Source: Pontibacter litorisediminis
GTDB taxonomy: Bacteria > Bacteroidota > Bacteroidia > Cytophagales > Hymenobacteraceae
Reading direction: 5' to 3'
Length of the DNA: 64,000 nucleotides
NCBI RefSeq assembly: GCF_029360645.1
Contig: NZ_JARDUA010000001.1
Coordinates: 1,364,001 to 1,428,000, forward strand
Shown: piece by piece, positions 1 to 8,184 of the stretch
Layout of the letters: each line of letters starts with the position of its first letter
Numbering within the stretch: position 1 is the stretch's first letter
Made by a program: the position numbers and the translations under genes
The notes under the pieces: generated by a model
Database searches by the model: none
What the model saw: only the letters and a program-made list of their open reading frames with translations
Told to the model about the DNA's origin: nothing

Positions 1-2982
1 CAGGTCGCCGTGATCCTCCAACGTATAGTTTCCCCTGTCAATCCTGCCGTCGCCGTCAACGTCTACATACTTGATGTCGCCAGCGCGCAGTTTGTTCCAC
101 TCATTGTTCTGCACCACGTTCAGAATGTAGTTATACACATTTCCTAGGCTGTTTCCGGGGTTAACAAATGAGTTTTGGTAGGCTTGCGCCTCCTCATCCG
201 ACTGGAATTGCCCGGCTACATGATAGCCCCAGATCTGGCCCAGTTCCTGCCCTTCCCAATAGGTGCTCATCAGCCCGTTCGGGTTGTCGAACTTGGTGAT
301 CTCCCCTTTGAAGTTAGACACACTCGCGGTTGCGGAAACAGACAACGGAGAGCCGCCAACTTCGAAGCTGTTGTTATAGCTCAGGCTAAAGTCAAAGCCC
401 CGGTTGCGTAGCGAGGCCAGATTTTCCCTTGGCTCGGCAGCTCCAAACACCCCAGGCAGCGGCGTGCCAGGCAGGTACATGTCCTCTGTCTTTTTCTCAT
501 ACAGATCTATGGAGGCCATCAGCCTGTTTCTGAGAAAGCCCAGGTCTGCCCCGAAGTTAAGGGTGCTGGTGGTTTCCCAGCTCACAACTTTTGGCAGGGG
601 GCTCGGCGCGCTGGCGTATATAAGGCGCTGCCCATTGTCTAACCAATCAGAGCGGCCAATGCTCATGGTCTGCTGGAACGTGTTGGTGCTGATGTTCTGG
701 TTGCCCAAGGAGCCATAGGAAGCCCTCAGTTTAAAGAAGCTGACGGCATTTTCCAGCGGCTTCCAGAAGTTTTCCTGATTTACCTGCCAGCCAACAGACA
801 CAGAGGGGAACCATCCCCACCTGCTTTCTTTCGGAAAGCGGGAAGAGCCGTCGTAGCGGGCGTTTACCTCCAGCAGGTACTTGCCATCATAATCGTAGTT
901 AAAGCGACCAAAGTAGCCTTGTACGGCCCACAGTTCTGCAGAGCCATCAGCGGCCATTAGCTCGGTACCGAGGGCAAGGTTCTCCAGATCTCTGATCAGC
1001 AGTCCGCCTTGCTGGGCAAAAACACGGTCCCTGTCAAACTCCTCCTGGTTGAAGCCACCCATCAGCTTAAAATTGTGCCTGTTGGCTAAGCTGAGCGAGT
1101 AAGTGCCAAAGGCGTTCAAGGCCTTGTAGTTGTCTTTCCAGCGCCACTCGTTGAGGCGGTTCACCCCTACTGTCTGCCTATCCAGCCGCGCCCCTGTCAG
1201 GTAATCAAACTCATTGAGGCGGGTAGAGCTGTTTTGGTTATTAAACCTGTTGCTGTAGTTGAAATTAAGCTCCAGGTTTTTCAAAGGGTTGGCCTTCGCC
1301 CGAAAAGTATTTGTAAACTCTTCGATATTGACACGCTCCCAATTCTGAGCATACTCCATTGCGGCTGGGCCACCCTGGCCATACACGTCTACAGGCATAC
1401 CATCCACCATGTTAGGCTGGAAAGGATACAGGTAATACCAGGTGGTTGTGCTCCACATACCACCGTAGCCATTTCGGTAGCCTCCGAAGTCCTCGTCCTG
1501 TTCTTGGTTAAACAGGATGTTGTTGGATAACTCCAGCCACTTGTTAGGCTTAAAGGTAACGTTTGCTTTCAGGTTATACCTGTCCATGCCTCCTTCGGCA
1601 ATGTTATTGATATTTTCCCGCTCAAAGACTCTTCCCGATAAGTACCCCTTAAGCTTCTCGCTTCCACCCGAAACAGAGATATTGTGCATGTTCGAGTACT
1701 GGTATTCCTTAAATAGGTAATCATACCAATTCGTCTTGTGGAAGAACTTATATGTTCCATTGGGCTGCAGCTCATGGAAAGGCTCTATCTCTCCGTTGGC
1801 AACCATGCGTATAGTTTCCCAGTCTAGGTCATTATAACCCGTATAGCTCGTGCCGTTATACCCGAAAATGGCGGCATCCACGGTTTTAGCGTACGCATAG
1901 GGGTCCGAAATAAAGTCAGTTCGGGTCGTTGGCCTGGTCCAACCGAAGTTATTGGAGTAGTTTACCACCATTTCACCGGCCTTTCCTGTCTTGGTCGTGA
2001 TCAAAATCACCCCAAAAGCACCTCTGGCTCCATAAATGGCCGCCGAAGCGGCATCTTTCAGCACCGTCACGTTTTCTATGTCCTGCGGGTTAACCCGGGT
2101 AATGTCCCCCTCAATCCCGTCGATAAGCACAAGTGGTCCACCTCCATTGATGGAGTTAAACCCTCGTATGTTGATGTCGGGCGTGGCTGTCGGATCACCG
2201 GAGTTTACCTGGATGTTCAGGCCCGGCATCAGGCCCTGCAAAGCACTGGAGATGTCAGCTGATGGGCGCAGCGCAATGTCTTCAGCGTTCACCTGCTCTA
2301 CGGCGCCTGTTAGGTTTGCTTTTTTCTGAGTGCCATAACCAACAATCACCACTTCTTCCAACGACTTTGTATCTTCAGACAGCGTAACACTTATACTTGA
2401 CCGCCCATTAATTTCTACCTCCTGGGTCTGAAAACCTATGTATGAAAAAACAAGTGTGCCGTTGCCGTCAGGCACAGTGATCGTGAAGTTTCCTTCACTG
2501 TCTGTCGGAGCTCCTTTGTTTGTCCCTTTCAGTACAACAGTTACACCAGGCAGCCCGACCCCGTCTTTGTCGGTTACCTTTCCTGTTACAGTCACCTCAG
2601 CCTGGCGCTGTGGTCCTGCCTCCGCGGGTTTTACAACAATTGTGTTCTCTACTAGGCTGTAGGTCAGCGGCTGCCCCTGAAAGCAGGCAGTAAGCACGCG
2701 CTCTAGCGTCGCATTTTTCAGATCTAGTGTGACAGGCTGGGCCTTTTGCAGGAGCTCGTCGTTGTACAGAAACAGGTAACTGCTTTGCTTGCTGATACTC
2801 CTGAAAATCTTCTTTAACGAGGCATTGTGCTCCGAAATAGAGATGCCCTGTGAGTAGCCGTAGGCATGTACATGCAGGCAGGTTACCAGCAATATCAAAG
2901 CCATTAACCTCTTTGCAAAAGGCAGCTTCGGGAGTAAATGCCGAAGCCCCCTGCTGCTTCTAAGAAGTAGATCTTGTTTCAT
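1..2982 (-). CDS. SusC/RagA-type TonB-dependent receptor with STN domain, 3' end cut by window edge
   Basis: Outer-membrane active transporter of the SusC/RagA class. The frame opens at the ATG complementary to 2980-2982 and stays open to base 1, giving 994 visible residues; the C-terminal barrel end lies outside. In order: a basic N-terminus and hydrophobic signal (about residues 25-42), an STN (secretin/TonB short N-terminal) domain at about 45-115, a carboxypeptidase-regulatory-like beta-sandwich at about 130-205 (GKVTDKDG...LPGVTVVLKGT), the plug with the SusC-type VVIVGYGTQKK segment, and beta-barrel strands. An STN domain is the part that contacts a FecR anti-sigma factor in known systems, and fecR lies 121 bp upstream on the same strand. 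No SusD partner is visible because the downstream side is off-window. The substrate cannot be told from sequence; glycans or iron complexes are the usual options. Confidence 0.93.
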   Translation of the reverse strand, partial: MKQDLLLRSSRGLRHLLPKLPFAKRLMALILLVTCLHVHAYGYSQGISISEHNASLKKIFRSISKQSSYLFLYNDELLQKAQPVTLDLKNATLERVLTACFQGQPLTYSLVENTIVVKPAEAGPQRQAEVTVTGKVTDKDGVGLPGVTVVLKGTNKGAPTDSEGNFTITVPDGNGTLVFSYIGFQTQEVEINGRSSISVTLSEDTKSLEEVVIVGYGTQKKANLTGAVEQVNAEDIALRPSADISSALQGLMPGLNIQVNSGDPTATPDINIRGFNSINGGGPLVLIDGIEGDITRVNPQDIENVTVLKDAASAAIYGARGAFGVILITTKTGKAGEMVVNYSNNFGWTRPTTRTDFISDPYAYAKTVDAAIFGYNGTSYTGYNDLDWETIRMVANGEIEPFHELQPNGTYKFFHKTNWYDYLFKEYQYSNMHNISVSGGSEKLKGYLSGRVFERENINNIAEGGMDRYNLKANVTFKPNKWLELSNNILFNQEQDEDFGGYRNGYGGMWSTTTWYYLYPFQPNMVDGMPVDVYGQGGPAAMEYAQNWERVNIEEFTNTFRAKANPLKNLELNFNYSNRFNNQNSSTRLNEFDYLTGARLDRQTVGVNRLNEWRWKDNYKALNAFGTYSLSLANRHNFKLMGGFNQEEFDRDRVFAQQGGLLIRDLENLALGTELMAADGSAELWAVQGYFGRFNYDYDGKYLLEVNARYDGSSRFPKESRWGWFPSVSVGWQVNQENFWKPLENAVSFFKLRASYGSLGNQNISTNTFQQTMSIGRSDWLDNGQRLIYASAPSPLPKVVSWETTSTLNFGADLGFLRNRLMASIDLYEKKTEDMYLPGTPLPGVFGAAEPRENLASLRNRGFDFSLSYNNSFEVGGSPLSVSATASVSNFKGEITKFDNPNGLMSTYWEGQELGQIWGYHVAGQFQSDEEAQAYQNSFVNPGNSLGNVYNYILNVVQNNEWNKLRAGDIKYVDVDGDGRIDRGNYTLEDHGDL

Positions 2983-3103
2983 AAATGAAGGGGGTTTGGA
3001 TATTAGTAAGCTCAAATAGTTATGGGTTCTACTTATATTTCTAGCCATACTTGCCGGGTCTTTACCTGCAGCCACTACCTCACGCTTCCTGCTCCCGACA
3101 ACA

Positions 3104-4297
3104 CTACATTGTCCGGACAACGACCTTTCTGCCCTCTGTTTCGAAGCGCACAGAGCCCGTAAGTGCCAGCATCTCCAGCACTTTGTCTAGTTGCGTATTG
3201 CGGGAGATAATGCCTGAGAAATGCTTCGAAGACATCTCTCCGCTGTAGGCTACCTCTATTCCATACCACCGCTCAAGCTGTCGCATTACTGTGGCAATAT
3301 CCTCGTTATTGAAGTAAAAGAGTCCATTCTTCCAGGCCACCGCCTCGTCCACATCCACTTCTTTTAATAAGATGTCTTCTCCGATGTCGGCCTGCTGCCC
3401 TGGCACCATCTTTTTACTTTTGCTGCCGTTGTTCACTTTTACTGATCCTTCCAGCAGTGTTGCGGTTACATGCCCTTCGCTGGCATAAGCCATGATGTTG
3501 AAGTGGGTTCCCAATACCTCTACCGTCGCCGTATTTACCTTCACCTTAAAAGGCTGCTCTTTATTACTTGCAACCTCAAAGTACCCTTCGCCTGTCAATT
3601 CCACGTTTCGCTCGCTTTCCACAAAAGCCGAAGGAAAACGAAGGGAGGAGGCCGAGTTTAACCACACTTTACTACCATCAGGCAACACCACCTGGTACTG
3701 CCCCCCCACTGGGGTTGAAATTGTATTGTATAACACTTTCTCACTCATTCCAGCAGCGATTTCGAACTGGACTACCCCATCCTGTTTCGAGACCCTCACA
3801 CCATTCTCTTCCAGAACAGTACCATTAGCCATGTCCTCGAGCACAAAGACGGCTCCATCGCTGACAGCAAGTTTCGCCTTGTCACCGCCCGGAAGCACCT
3901 CCTGCGCCTCAAAATCTAGAGTAGACGTAGCAGTAACTTCCGGAGAGTGTTTGGTTTTTATCTGTGCCTGATAAATAACCAGTGCCGCCGATAGAACAAG
4001 TGCAACAACGGCTGCATACTTCCAGACCGTAGTGTTTCTCCAGAGGGTTTTAACAGGCTCATGATCTACTGCCTGTGATGTGATTCGCTGCCAAGCCTTA
4101 TCTGTATCTAAGGATGAAAAGAAATGAAGCTCCTCCTCGAGTACCTGCTCATCCCTGAGCTTATCTACGAGTCGCTTATGCGACTCCTTCTCCCGGATCC
4201 ATCGTTCTATATCCTCCTCCTCCTGTAATGTCAATTCCCCTCTGAGGTACCTTAATAGTAGGCTGGCTTTCTTAAAATGTTCTTCGTGGTTCTCCAT
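3104..4297 (-). CDS. FecR family anti-sigma factor (DUF4974 C-terminus)
   Basis: Inner-membrane regulator that holds an ECF sigma factor and receives the signal from the TonB receptor's STN domain. I chose the ATG at 4297 (MENHEEHFKK, 397 residues): the open frame extends 24 codons further upstream, but that segment is not FecR-like. Residues 1-85 form the charged cytoplasmic anti-sigma part, a single transmembrane helix lies at about 92-110, the FecR domain follows (VLPDGSKVWLNSASSLRFP, with TGEGYFEV), and the C-terminus (FYFNNEDIATVMRQLERWYG) is the DUF4974 module common in Bacteroidota. It lies between the divergent sigma gene and the receptor gene, the classic three-part arrangement. No strong Shine-Dalgarno sequence is visible, which is usual for this phylum. 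Confidence 0.93.
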   Translation of the reverse strand: MENHEEHFKKASLLLRYLRGELTLQEEEDIERWIREKESHKRLVDKLRDEQVLEEELHFFSSLDTDKAWQRITSQAVDHEPVKTLWRNTTVWKYAAVVALVLSAALVIYQAQIKTKHSPEVTATSTLDFEAQEVLPGGDKAKLAVSDGAVFVLEDMANGTVLEENGVRVSKQDGVVQFEIAAGMSEKVLYNTISTPVGGQYQVVLPDGSKVWLNSASSLRFPSAFVESERNVELTGEGYFEVASNKEQPFKVKVNTATVEVLGTHFNIMAYASEGHVTATLLEGSVKVNNGSKSKKMVPGQQADIGEDILLKEVDVDEAVAWKNGLFYFNNEDIATVMRQLERWYGIEVAYSGEMSSKHFSGIISRNTQLDKVLEMLALTGSVRFETEGRKVVVRTM

Positions 4298-4825
4298 ACT
4301 AGCTGTGTTAGAGTAAAGACACTTGTGGAGACAAAAGGGGTGAAACGCAGCTGACTTTTTTTTCATCAACTAATAGGCTCATCAGCCGGAGACCTGGAAG
4401 AAGCAACCCAGCATTACCTGCTCTTTACTAGAAGGTAGACGTCTTTCCCCTTCGTTACATAATAGTAACAGTATCATAACCTGAAAAAGGCATTAGGGGA
4501 GTGATATAAGGTATAGTTTTGAGCTCAAATACCAGGATTTAGATAGTGATAGTGGCTGCCGGGAAAAGGAACACGCAAAGCTCTGATTTATAGATTGGTG
4601 TTCTTCACCAGGCTAAGAAGCTATTATCTGAGCGAGCACTTACTTTCAAAGAAAGCTTTCATTTTATTTTGTTTGATTGCCATAACTTTCTTTGTAAGTT
4701 TATAAGGCAGAAAAACTTTGTATAGTAGAATGCACAGCTGCTAGAGTAATTTTCCTCACCCTCTACAACTATGTATCCTTCGAGATTACCTCATGAATAT
4801 TCATACCCTTATAAATCTTTAAAAA
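4298..4825. other. Divergent intergenic region between fecR and the sigma gene
   Basis: A 528-base AT-rich spacer that must hold the divergent promoters of the fecR-receptor transcript and the sigma gene. The only element I could match is the candidate promoter at 4672-4702. No convincing small gene was seen. Confidence 0.6.
4672..4702 (+). promoter_or_regulatory. Candidate Bacteroidota housekeeping promoter for the ECF sigma gene
   Basis: TTTG at 4672-4675, 19 bases, then TAAGTTTA at 4695-4702. The Bacteroidota primary-sigma consensus is TTTG, 19-21 bases, TAnnTTTG, so only the last base of the -7 element differs. It would give a leader of roughly 115 bases before the ATG at 4826. Found by eye. 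Confidence 0.4.
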
Positions 4826-5383
4826 ATGAGCGAGAACGAGGATTTAGTGATACCAGGCAATGAATCAACTTTGAAGCAGTTGTTTGAAATGTATTATCCG
4901 CGCCTGGTTTATTTTTCCGCTCAAATTGTGAATTGCAAGGAGTCTGCCGAAGACATAGCGCAGGAGGCTTTTGTCAAGTACTGGAACCAACGTTCTGAAG
5001 TCGCTCCGCATCAGCTGGCTGTTAAAAATTACCTATACAGCACGGTTAAACATGCAAGCTTAAACCTGGCACGGCACCAGAAAGTTAAAGCAGATTATGC
5101 CGCTGCCCTTAGTTCCATGAGGGCCACCGAAGAGAGCTTAGACACTGTTATCATTCAAGCTGAGGCACTTGCGCAATTACACCACGCTATAAGTACGCTG
5201 CCTGCGCACTGCCAGCGAATTTCAAAAATGTGCTACCTTCAGGGTATGAAAAACCAGGAGGTAGCCGAGGAGCTGGGAATTTCTATCAACACAGTTAAGA
5301 CCCAAAAGCAGAGGGCCCTTCAACTGCTTCGTTTAAAGCTTAATCCAGAACTATTCTCGTTACTGCTTGTCCTAAGCCTGTAA
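4826..5383 (+). CDS. ECF-type RNA polymerase sigma-70 factor (FecI-like)
   Basis: 185-residue extracytoplasmic-function sigma factor. Region 2 is visible at about residues 15-80 (MYYPRLVYFSAQIV, then ESAEDIAQEAFVKYW, the polymerase-binding and -10 recognition helices), followed by a short linker and region 4 at about 125-175 (LPAHCQRISKMCYLQGMKNQEVAEELGISINTVKTQKQRAL, split here by its helix-turn-helix turn). It is divergent from a FecR-type anti-sigma gene and the STN-bearing receptor gene, so the expected circuit is receptor to FecR to this sigma factor, which then transcribes the receptor locus. ATG at 4826, preceded by an A-rich stretch. Confidence 0.93.
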   Translation: MSENEDLVIPGNESTLKQLFEMYYPRLVYFSAQIVNCKESAEDIAQEAFVKYWNQRSEVAPHQLAVKNYLYSTVKHASLNLARHQKVKADYAAALSSMRATEESLDTVIIQAEALAQLHHAISTLPAHCQRISKMCYLQGMKNQEVAEELGISINTVKTQKQRALQLLRLKLNPELFSLLLVLSL

Positions 5384-5660
5384 CACCATATGCTTATATA
5401 GATAACAAGCACAATTTGAAAACCTGAACAAGCCAATACGCCCTCACAACGATACTCAACTGAGTTAGCTATCAAACTTTGCCCACGCCTGCAAAAAACA
5501 GTGCAGCACTACCTATTTAGGCTTAAAACTGAAGCCAAGCAACACATGAAGTTCTATTTCCCGACACACAAAGAATACAGGAAGTGCACCCTGAGAAAAG
5601 TGATTTGACTAAAGAGGACCTTAACAGCGCTGTAGAGAGAGCCAGTGAACTAGGCCGCAT
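5384..5660. other. Gene-free stretch downstream of the sigma gene
   Basis: The gap between the sigma gene and the tRNA is 329 bases. The right end (5661-5703) is the tRNA terminator. The rest shows only short broken frames and no recognisable gene remnant. Confidence 0.5.
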
Positions 5661-5703
5661 GAAAACAAAAAAGCACTTACCAGATTTCTCTTAGTAAGTG
5701 CTT
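5661..5703 (-). terminator. Rho-independent terminator after the tRNA
   Basis: Perfect 10-bp stem AAGCACTTAC (5671-5680) with GTAAGTGCTT (5694-5703) and a 13-base loop. On the minus strand it is followed by a T-rich run (complement of 5661-5670), 9 bases beyond the tRNA 3' end. Confidence 0.75.
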
Positions 5704-5712
5704 GATTGTCAG

Positions 5713-5786
5713 TGGGCCCACCTGGGCTCGAACCAGGGACCACCTGATTATGAGTCAGGTGCTCTAACCAACTGAGCTATAGGCCC
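5713..5786 (-). tRNA. tRNA with CAU anticodon (elongator Met or lysidine-type Ile2)
   Basis: Cloverleaf read on the minus strand, 74 nt without encoded CCA. The acceptor GGGCCTA pairs with TGGGCCC with one G-U pair; the D arm has AGCTCAGTTGGTTAGAGC; the anticodon stem CCTGA/TCAGG closes the loop CTCATAA; the T arm is CCTGG-TTCGAGC-CCAGG. The anticodon is CAT. It lacks the features of initiator tRNA (the 1-72 pair is G-C, not a mismatch). Pairs C4-G69 and C5-G68 are present, which in E. coli favour lysidine synthetase (TilS) recognition and so tRNA-Ile2; the anticodon loop alone fits both. Identity between elongator Met and Ile2 is therefore open. Confidence 0.93.
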
Positions 5787-5826
5787 GTTCCCTTTCTTCA
5801 GATATGCTTCCTTTGAATTGGGAGTG

Positions 5827-5858
5827 CAATTTTACATATTTGCATTCAATATTTCAAA
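5827..5858 (-). promoter_or_regulatory. Candidate promoter of the tRNA gene
   Basis: On the minus strand: TTTG (complement of 5855-5858), 20 bases, then TAAAATTG (complement of 5827-5834). This matches TTTG-N19-21-TAnnTTTG at all but one position and lies about 40 bases upstream of the tRNA 5' end. Confidence 0.4.
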
Positions 5859-5879
5859 TACAAAGAACTAATTTTTTTC

Positions 5880-6512
5880 GTGGACCTGACATACATCAAC
5901 AACATCATCTTCGACCTTGGCGGCGTCATCATTAACCTGGATTACGACAAAAGCATACAGGAACTGCAGAAGCTGTGCAAAAGCAATTGCAACATCGCCT
6001 ACAGTCAGAAAGAGCAGTCGCACCTGTTTGACCTGCTGGAGACCGGTAACTGCTCTAATGAGGATTTCCGGAATGGCCTGCGTGATACCTATGGAATAGA
6101 TGCCACCGATGAGCAGATCGATGAGGCCTGGAACGCTATGCTGCTCGACATCCCGCAGGAGCGCATCGACCTGCTGCTGGAGCTGGGCAAGAAGTACCGC
6201 ATTTTCCTGTTGAGCAATACCAACGACATTCACCTGCAGCGCTTCAACCAGATCGTGGCGCATAGCTTTACCATTCCGAGCCTGGACTCGCTGTTCGAGA
6301 AAACCTATTATTCGCACCTGGTGGGCAAACGCAAGCCGGATGCTGCCATCTTTGAGCAGATCCTGGCTGAGAACGGTCTGAACAAATCAGAAACGCTGTT
6401 CATCGACGACAGCATCCAGCATATCGAGAGTGCGAGCAAGCTGGGCCTGCACACGCTACACCTGCAGCCACCGCTTACCATAAACTCATTCTTCGCAGAT
6501 GCTGCAGTCTAA
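5880..6512 (+). CDS. HAD-superfamily hydrolase, subfamily IA
   Basis: 210-residue cytosolic HAD phosphatase. Motif I is IIFDLGGVI with nucleophile D12; the usual second Asp is Gly, as is common in this branch (the acid may be supplied differently). Motif II is LLSNTN, the motif III lysine lies in GKRKPDAAIF, and motif IV is TLFIDDS. A helical cap at about residues 20-95 is typical of subfamily I. The start is GTG at 5880, because the conserved strand leading into motif I begins only eight residues later. It overlaps the next gene by 14 bases, suggesting translational coupling to the membrane protease. The substrate is unknown; small sugar or nucleotide phosphates are typical for the family. 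Confidence 0.88.
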   Translation: MDLTYINNIIFDLGGVIINLDYDKSIQELQKLCKSNCNIAYSQKEQSHLFDLLETGNCSNEDFRNGLRDTYGIDATDEQIDEAWNAMLLDIPQERIDLLLELGKKYRIFLLSNTNDIHLQRFNQIVAHSFTIPSLDSLFEKTYYSHLVGKRKPDAAIFEQILAENGLNKSETLFIDDSIQHIESASKLGLHTLHLQPPLTINSFFADAAV

Positions 6513-7785
6513 CCGGCGGCAACATGGGCTACATCTGCTGCTGTTCTGCCTCACACTGATCACCACCACCATTGCCGGGGCAGAATGGCGGTACGGTAAG
6601 CTGTTCTTTCTGGGTCCTCAGGGGTTCAGCTGGACGGGGACGCTTACCTGGGCCGAGTTCCTGGGTGGTTTATACTTCTCGCTGCCTTTCCTGGGGGTAC
6701 TAACGGTGCACGAGTTCGGGCACTACTTCACGGCCCGCTACTACCGCACCGCCGTCACGCTGCCTTACTATATTCCGCTGTGGTTTGGTATTACCTCCTC
6801 CATTGGTACCATGGGGGCGTTCATCCGGATTAAGGAGCGCATCTTTTCGCGAAGGCAATTCTTTGATATCGGCATCGCCGGCCCACTGGCAGGCTTTGTA
6901 GTAGCCGTTCCGCTGCTTTTCTACGCCTTCACGAACCTGCCGGAGCCGGAGTACATCTTCACCATACACCCGGAGTACGAACAGTTTGGGTTAGATTATG
7001 CGCAGCATGTATACCAGCAAGGCTTCGGCAACTTTTCCTTGGGTAAAAACCTGCTGTTTATACTTTTCGAACGGTACGTGGCTGACCCGGCCCTGGTGCC
7101 GAACCAATACGAAATTATCCACTACCCTTTCCTGTTTGCTGGCTACCTGGCGCTGTTCTTCACAGCCCTGAACCTGCTGCCCATCGGCCAGTTGGACGGC
7201 GGCCATGTGCTGTACGGCCTTATCGGCTACCGCCGTTTTAACCAGCTCTCCCCAATCTTTTTTGCCTTGTTTATACTTTATGCGGGGCTGGGGGTGATAT
7301 CGCCCTATACGGAGCCGGTGTGGGCCGAGGAGTTGCTGGTCGTGCTGGCGCCTTTTGCTTACTGGGCTTTCTCTAAACTGCTGAGCAACCGCAACCATGC
7401 CCTGGGGGCTACACTGGCTATGCTGCTGCTGCAGTACAGCCTGGCCGGCTTCTTTCCGGAGCTGGAGGCCTACTTTTGGCTGTGGCCGTTTTATGTGCTG
7501 TACCTGGTGTTTGTGTTGCAACCTGCCACGCCGCGTCTAAAGTACAGCTTATACTTGGCCGGGATAGTGCTGGTGGCGCAGGTGCTGATCTCGCTGGTTT
7601 TCCCGGAGTCCGATGGCTACAGTGGTTGGCTGGTGTTTGGTCTTTTGCTTTCCCGCGTGATGGGTATATTCCACCCCTCCTGCCCCGATGAGCGCGCCCT
7701 TACGCCATTGCGCAAAGCCTTGGGCATCCTCGCCTTTATTATCTTCCTGCTTTGCTTCACCCCTACGCCTTTCATCATAGACTAA
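6499..7785 (+). CDS. Site-2 protease family (M50) membrane zinc metallopeptidase
   Basis: 428-residue polytopic membrane protein. The zinc site HEFGH (H71, E72, H75) lies in a transmembrane segment after a hydrophobic N-terminus, and the third ligand lies in the later NLLPIGQLDGGH segment (D233), the two signature motifs of intramembrane S2P peptidases. At least eight hydrophobic segments are visible, with the C-terminal third almost entirely membrane. No PDZ domain is seen, unlike RseP. Family members cut membrane-bound regulators or signal peptide remnants; no target is obvious here. The ATG at 6499 lies inside the end of the HAD gene. A strong hairpin at 7821-7859 ends the transcript. Confidence 0.88.
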   Translation: MLQSNRRQHGLHLLLFCLTLITTTIAGAEWRYGKLFFLGPQGFSWTGTLTWAEFLGGLYFSLPFLGVLTVHEFGHYFTARYYRTAVTLPYYIPLWFGITSSIGTMGAFIRIKERIFSRRQFFDIGIAGPLAGFVVAVPLLFYAFTNLPEPEYIFTIHPEYEQFGLDYAQHVYQQGFGNFSLGKNLLFILFERYVADPALVPNQYEIIHYPFLFAGYLALFFTALNLLPIGQLDGGHVLYGLIGYRRFNQLSPIFFALFILYAGLGVISPYTEPVWAEELLVVLAPFAYWAFSKLLSNRNHALGATLAMLLLQYSLAGFFPELEAYFWLWPFYVLYLVFVLQPATPRLKYSLYLAGIVLVAQVLISLVFPESDGYSGWLVFGLLLSRVMGIFHPSCPDERALTPLRKALGILAFIIFLLCFTPTPFIID

Positions 7786-7820
7786 GGCAGTACTGGCATC
7801 ACCGAGAGGGGCAAGTATAA

Positions 7821-7859
7821 ACAGAGAGGGAGCAGCTGTCATAGCTGCTCCCTCTCTGT
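7821..7859. terminator. Bidirectional hairpin terminator
   Basis: Perfect 17-bp stem (7821-7837 with 7843-7859, loop GTCAT) between convergent genes: the M50 peptidase on plus and the rhodanese on minus. T-rich on both exits (GTTTAAAAC on the right, the complement of GTATAAAC on the left). Confidence 0.85.
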
Positions 7860-7875
7860 TTAAAACAATCTTAGC

Positions 7876-8181
7876 TCAGCCTTGGTAAGCAAGGAAACCT
7901 CCCAGTAGGTTTCGCACGTTGCTGAAGCCCTGTTGCTGCAGGAAAGCCTTGGCAGAGGCGGAACGGGCGCCGGAGCGGCACTGCACAATCACTTCCTCAT
8001 CCTTCAGGTCTTCCAGCTCCTCTAGACGCTGTGGCAGCGTGCCCAGCGGAATGTTCTTGGCACCGGCGATATTGGCTTCCTGATATTCCCAATCCTCGCG
8101 TACATCTATAATAACAGGAGTCTCCCCTTTGTTCAGGCGCTCCTTTAACTCTTCTGCGGTAATGTCTGCTGATGCAATCAT
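7876..8181 (-). CDS. Single-domain rhodanese-like sulfurtransferase
   Basis: 101 residues, one rhodanese domain and nothing else. The fold is marked by PVIIDVREDWEYQEANIAGA and the active-site loop begins with the catalytic cysteine in VQCRSGARSA. The C-terminus FSNVRNLLGGFLAY closes the domain. Such small proteins resemble GlpE and carry sulfane sulfur; the acceptor is unknown. It lies three bases downstream of the T9SS cargo gene, so the two are probably co-transcribed, although no functional link is evident. Confidence 0.9.
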   Translation of the reverse strand: MIASADITAEELKERLNKGETPVIIDVREDWEYQEANIAGAKNIPLGTLPQRLEELEDLKDEEVIVQCRSGARSASAKAFLQQQGFSNVRNLLGGFLAYQG

Positions 8182-8184
8182 AGT

